DNA of 64,000 nt. Origin: Eupeodes corollae. Taxonomy: Eukaryota > Arthropoda > Insecta > Diptera > Syrphidae. The position numbers were made by a program, and so were the translations under genes. Under the pieces are notes generated by a model. The model did not search any database and was not told where the DNA came from. It saw nothing but the letters and a program-made list of their open reading frames with translations. The first letter of the stretch is position 1. Each line of letters begins with the position of its first letter. The stretch covers positions 238,882,765 through 238,946,764 of the forward strand of contig NC_079147.1 in the NCBI RefSeq assembly GCF_945859685.1. The letters are read 5' to 3'. Positions 63,001 to 64,000 of this stretch are shown in pieces.

Positions 63001-64000
63001 GCTAACCCCTTGTTTAAAAATAACAATTTTTTCATTATTGTTCTAGACCCCACCAAGATATACATCAAAAGAAAGGTCTTTTTAAGCTCTATCCATGCCT
63101 GCAAACCAAAAGATTTTTCGAGCTCTATCTTCAGAAATATTTGTAGTATTGTAGAATTACGGAATTTCGACCCTGCCCATGACAAATTATGTGTCGGTGG
63201 CATTATGTTCATAAGCAAGCCGTGAAAAAAGATGCGATTTTCACTGCTTGATAGGAAATTAATACACCTTTCTAACGATGTGAACATCCTCACAATTATC
63301 GACAATTTTGAATTTAGCATTTTTTCGAAAAAATCGTGGGCTAACCCCTTGTCTAAAAATAACAACTTTTTCATTATTGTTCTGGACCCCACCAAGATAT
63401 ACATCAAAAGAAAGGTCTTTTTAAGCTCTATCCATGCCTGCAAACCAAAAGATTTTTCGAGCTCTATCTTCAGAAATATTTGTAGTATTGTAGAATTACG
63501 GAATTTCGACCCTGCCCATGACAAATTATGTGTCGGTGGCATTATGTCCTGAACCAAGCCTTGAAAAAAGATGCGATTTTCACTGCTTGATAGGAAATTA
63601 ATACACCTTTCTAACGATGTGAACATCCTCACAATTATCGACAATTTTGAATTTTTCATTTTTTCGAAAAAATCGTGGGCTAACCCCTTGTCTAAAAATA
63701 ACAACTTTTTCATTATTGTTCTGGACCCCACCAAGATATACATCAAAAGAAAGGTCTTTTTAAGCTCTATCCATGCCTGCAAACCAAAAGATTTTTCGAG
63801 CTCTATCTTCAGAAATATTTGTAGTATTGTAAAATTACGGAATTTCGACCCTGCCCATGACAAATTATGTGTCGGTGGCATTATGTCCTGAACCAAGCCT
63901 TGAAAAAAGATGCGATTTTCACTGCTTGACAGGAAATTAATACACCTTTCTAACGATGTGAACATCCTCACAATTATCGACAATTTTGAATTTTTCATTT
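54079..64000 (+). repeat. Nonameric higher-order repeat, 3051-bp period, three full copies plus a partial
   Basis: Copies start at 54079, 57130, 60181 and 63232. The private variant TTAGCATTTTTTCG (instead of TTTTCATTTTTTCG) occurs once per copy at 54161, 57212, 60263 and 63314, exactly 3051 = 9 x 339 bases apart. Other monomer types, such as CCATGACTGC and TTCTAGACCCC, recur at the same offsets (53592, 56654, 59706 region). Copies differ slightly: the second has CTTGTTTAAAAAT at 58264 where the others have CTTGTCTAAAAAT, and GACCGTGCC occurs only in some. Confidence 0.93.
56991..63998 (-). other. Multi-kilobase stop-free minus-strand frame in the satellite (probably not a gene)
   Basis: The 339-bp monomer is 113 codons, and one minus-strand frame has no stop, so tandem copies read through for 2335 codons here, 1750 at 51714-56966 and 945 at 48855-51692. 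The repeat contains EKSFGLQAWIELKKTFLLMY, LVGSRTIMKKLLFLDKG, HDFFEKM and FTSLERCINFLSSSENR. The stretches end only at point variants: TAG at 48855 and 56991, TAA at 51714. There is no start context, splice signal or bias against amino-acid-changing variants that I can see, and array 1 breaks the frame with 4-base insertions. I therefore consider it a property of the repeat rather than a coding gene, but record it. Confidence 0.3.

Larger units (their letters stand above)
39273..64000 (+). repeat. Satellite array 2, 339-bp monomer, about 73 copies, continues past the window
   Basis: Same monomer and orientation as array 1, but almost uniformly 339 bp (starts at 39499, 39838, 40177, 40516, 40855 and so on) and without the 343-bp TGCC form. 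Dominant local variants are AACAACTTTTTC, GTAGAATTACGG, CCTTGTTTAAAAAT, CTTGACAGG and ATGTTCATAAGCAAGCCGTG. Rare single-base indels occur at about 43403 (one A lost), 43890 (one A gained) and 45541 (one C gained). Several higher-order repeat regimes follow one another. No unrelated insertion was seen inside this array. Confidence 0.97.

Noticed and set aside
39273..64000. Known Drosophila satellites such as the 1.688 or Responder families
   Set aside because: The monomer sequence does not match what I remember of either; no family name is assigned.

Overview
This is eukaryotic, AT-rich, repeat-dominated DNA, most likely heterochromatin of an insect and probably a higher fly. The evidence is a spliced gene end with a Gln/His/Pro-rich low-complexity tail, insect-type DNA transposons (Tc1/mariner, pogo-like and TTAA-target classes), a non-LTR retrotransposon tail, a probable tRNA-derived SINE, and about 48 kb of complex satellite. 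Nothing prokaryotic is present. The species call is inference.

Layout. (1) 1-23780: satellite array 1, a head-to-tail array of a ~339-bp monomer with length variants of 343, 340 and 291 bp. It is organised into several higher-order repeats (1364-bp tetramer, 3408-bp ~10-mer, 684-bp and 679-bp dimers). One copy is interrupted by a 750-bp pogo-like element at 9381-10130. (2) 23781-39072: a 15.3-kb non-satellite island. It holds AT-rich non-coding DNA, a 2-kb relic with ~350-390-bp inverted arms (26920-28947), the 3'-terminal coding exon of an unidentified minus-strand gene (30006-30608), and then what should be that gene's intron. The presumed intron is loaded with a dead Tc1 element (30876-32291), a probable SINE (33447-33690), a 205-bp direct repeat, a LINE 3' end split by a TTAA-target MITE (34755-36230), and a dead DD41D mariner-like element with very long identical terminal repeats (37012-39057). 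(3) 39073-39272: a 200-N assembly gap. (4) 39273-64000: satellite array 2, same monomer and orientation but a different subfamily mix. It has tri- and tetrameric higher-order repeats and then a clean 3051-bp nonamer, and it continues beyond the window.

The only feature likely to be a functional host gene is the exon at 30006-30608. Its upstream exons must lie to the right of 30608. No other exon is recognisable before the gap, so either the gene has a very large satellite-bearing intron or the scaffold is misjoined at the gap. All transposase and reverse-transcriptase-element reading frames seen are broken. Points most worth following up: the nested HOR history dated by the pogo insertion and its two empty paralogous sites; the satellite's unusually open minus-strand frame (up to 7 kb without a stop); the 14-bp dyad and CENP-B-box-like motif in the monomer; and the perfect 280-bp inverted repeat that runs straight into the assembly gap.
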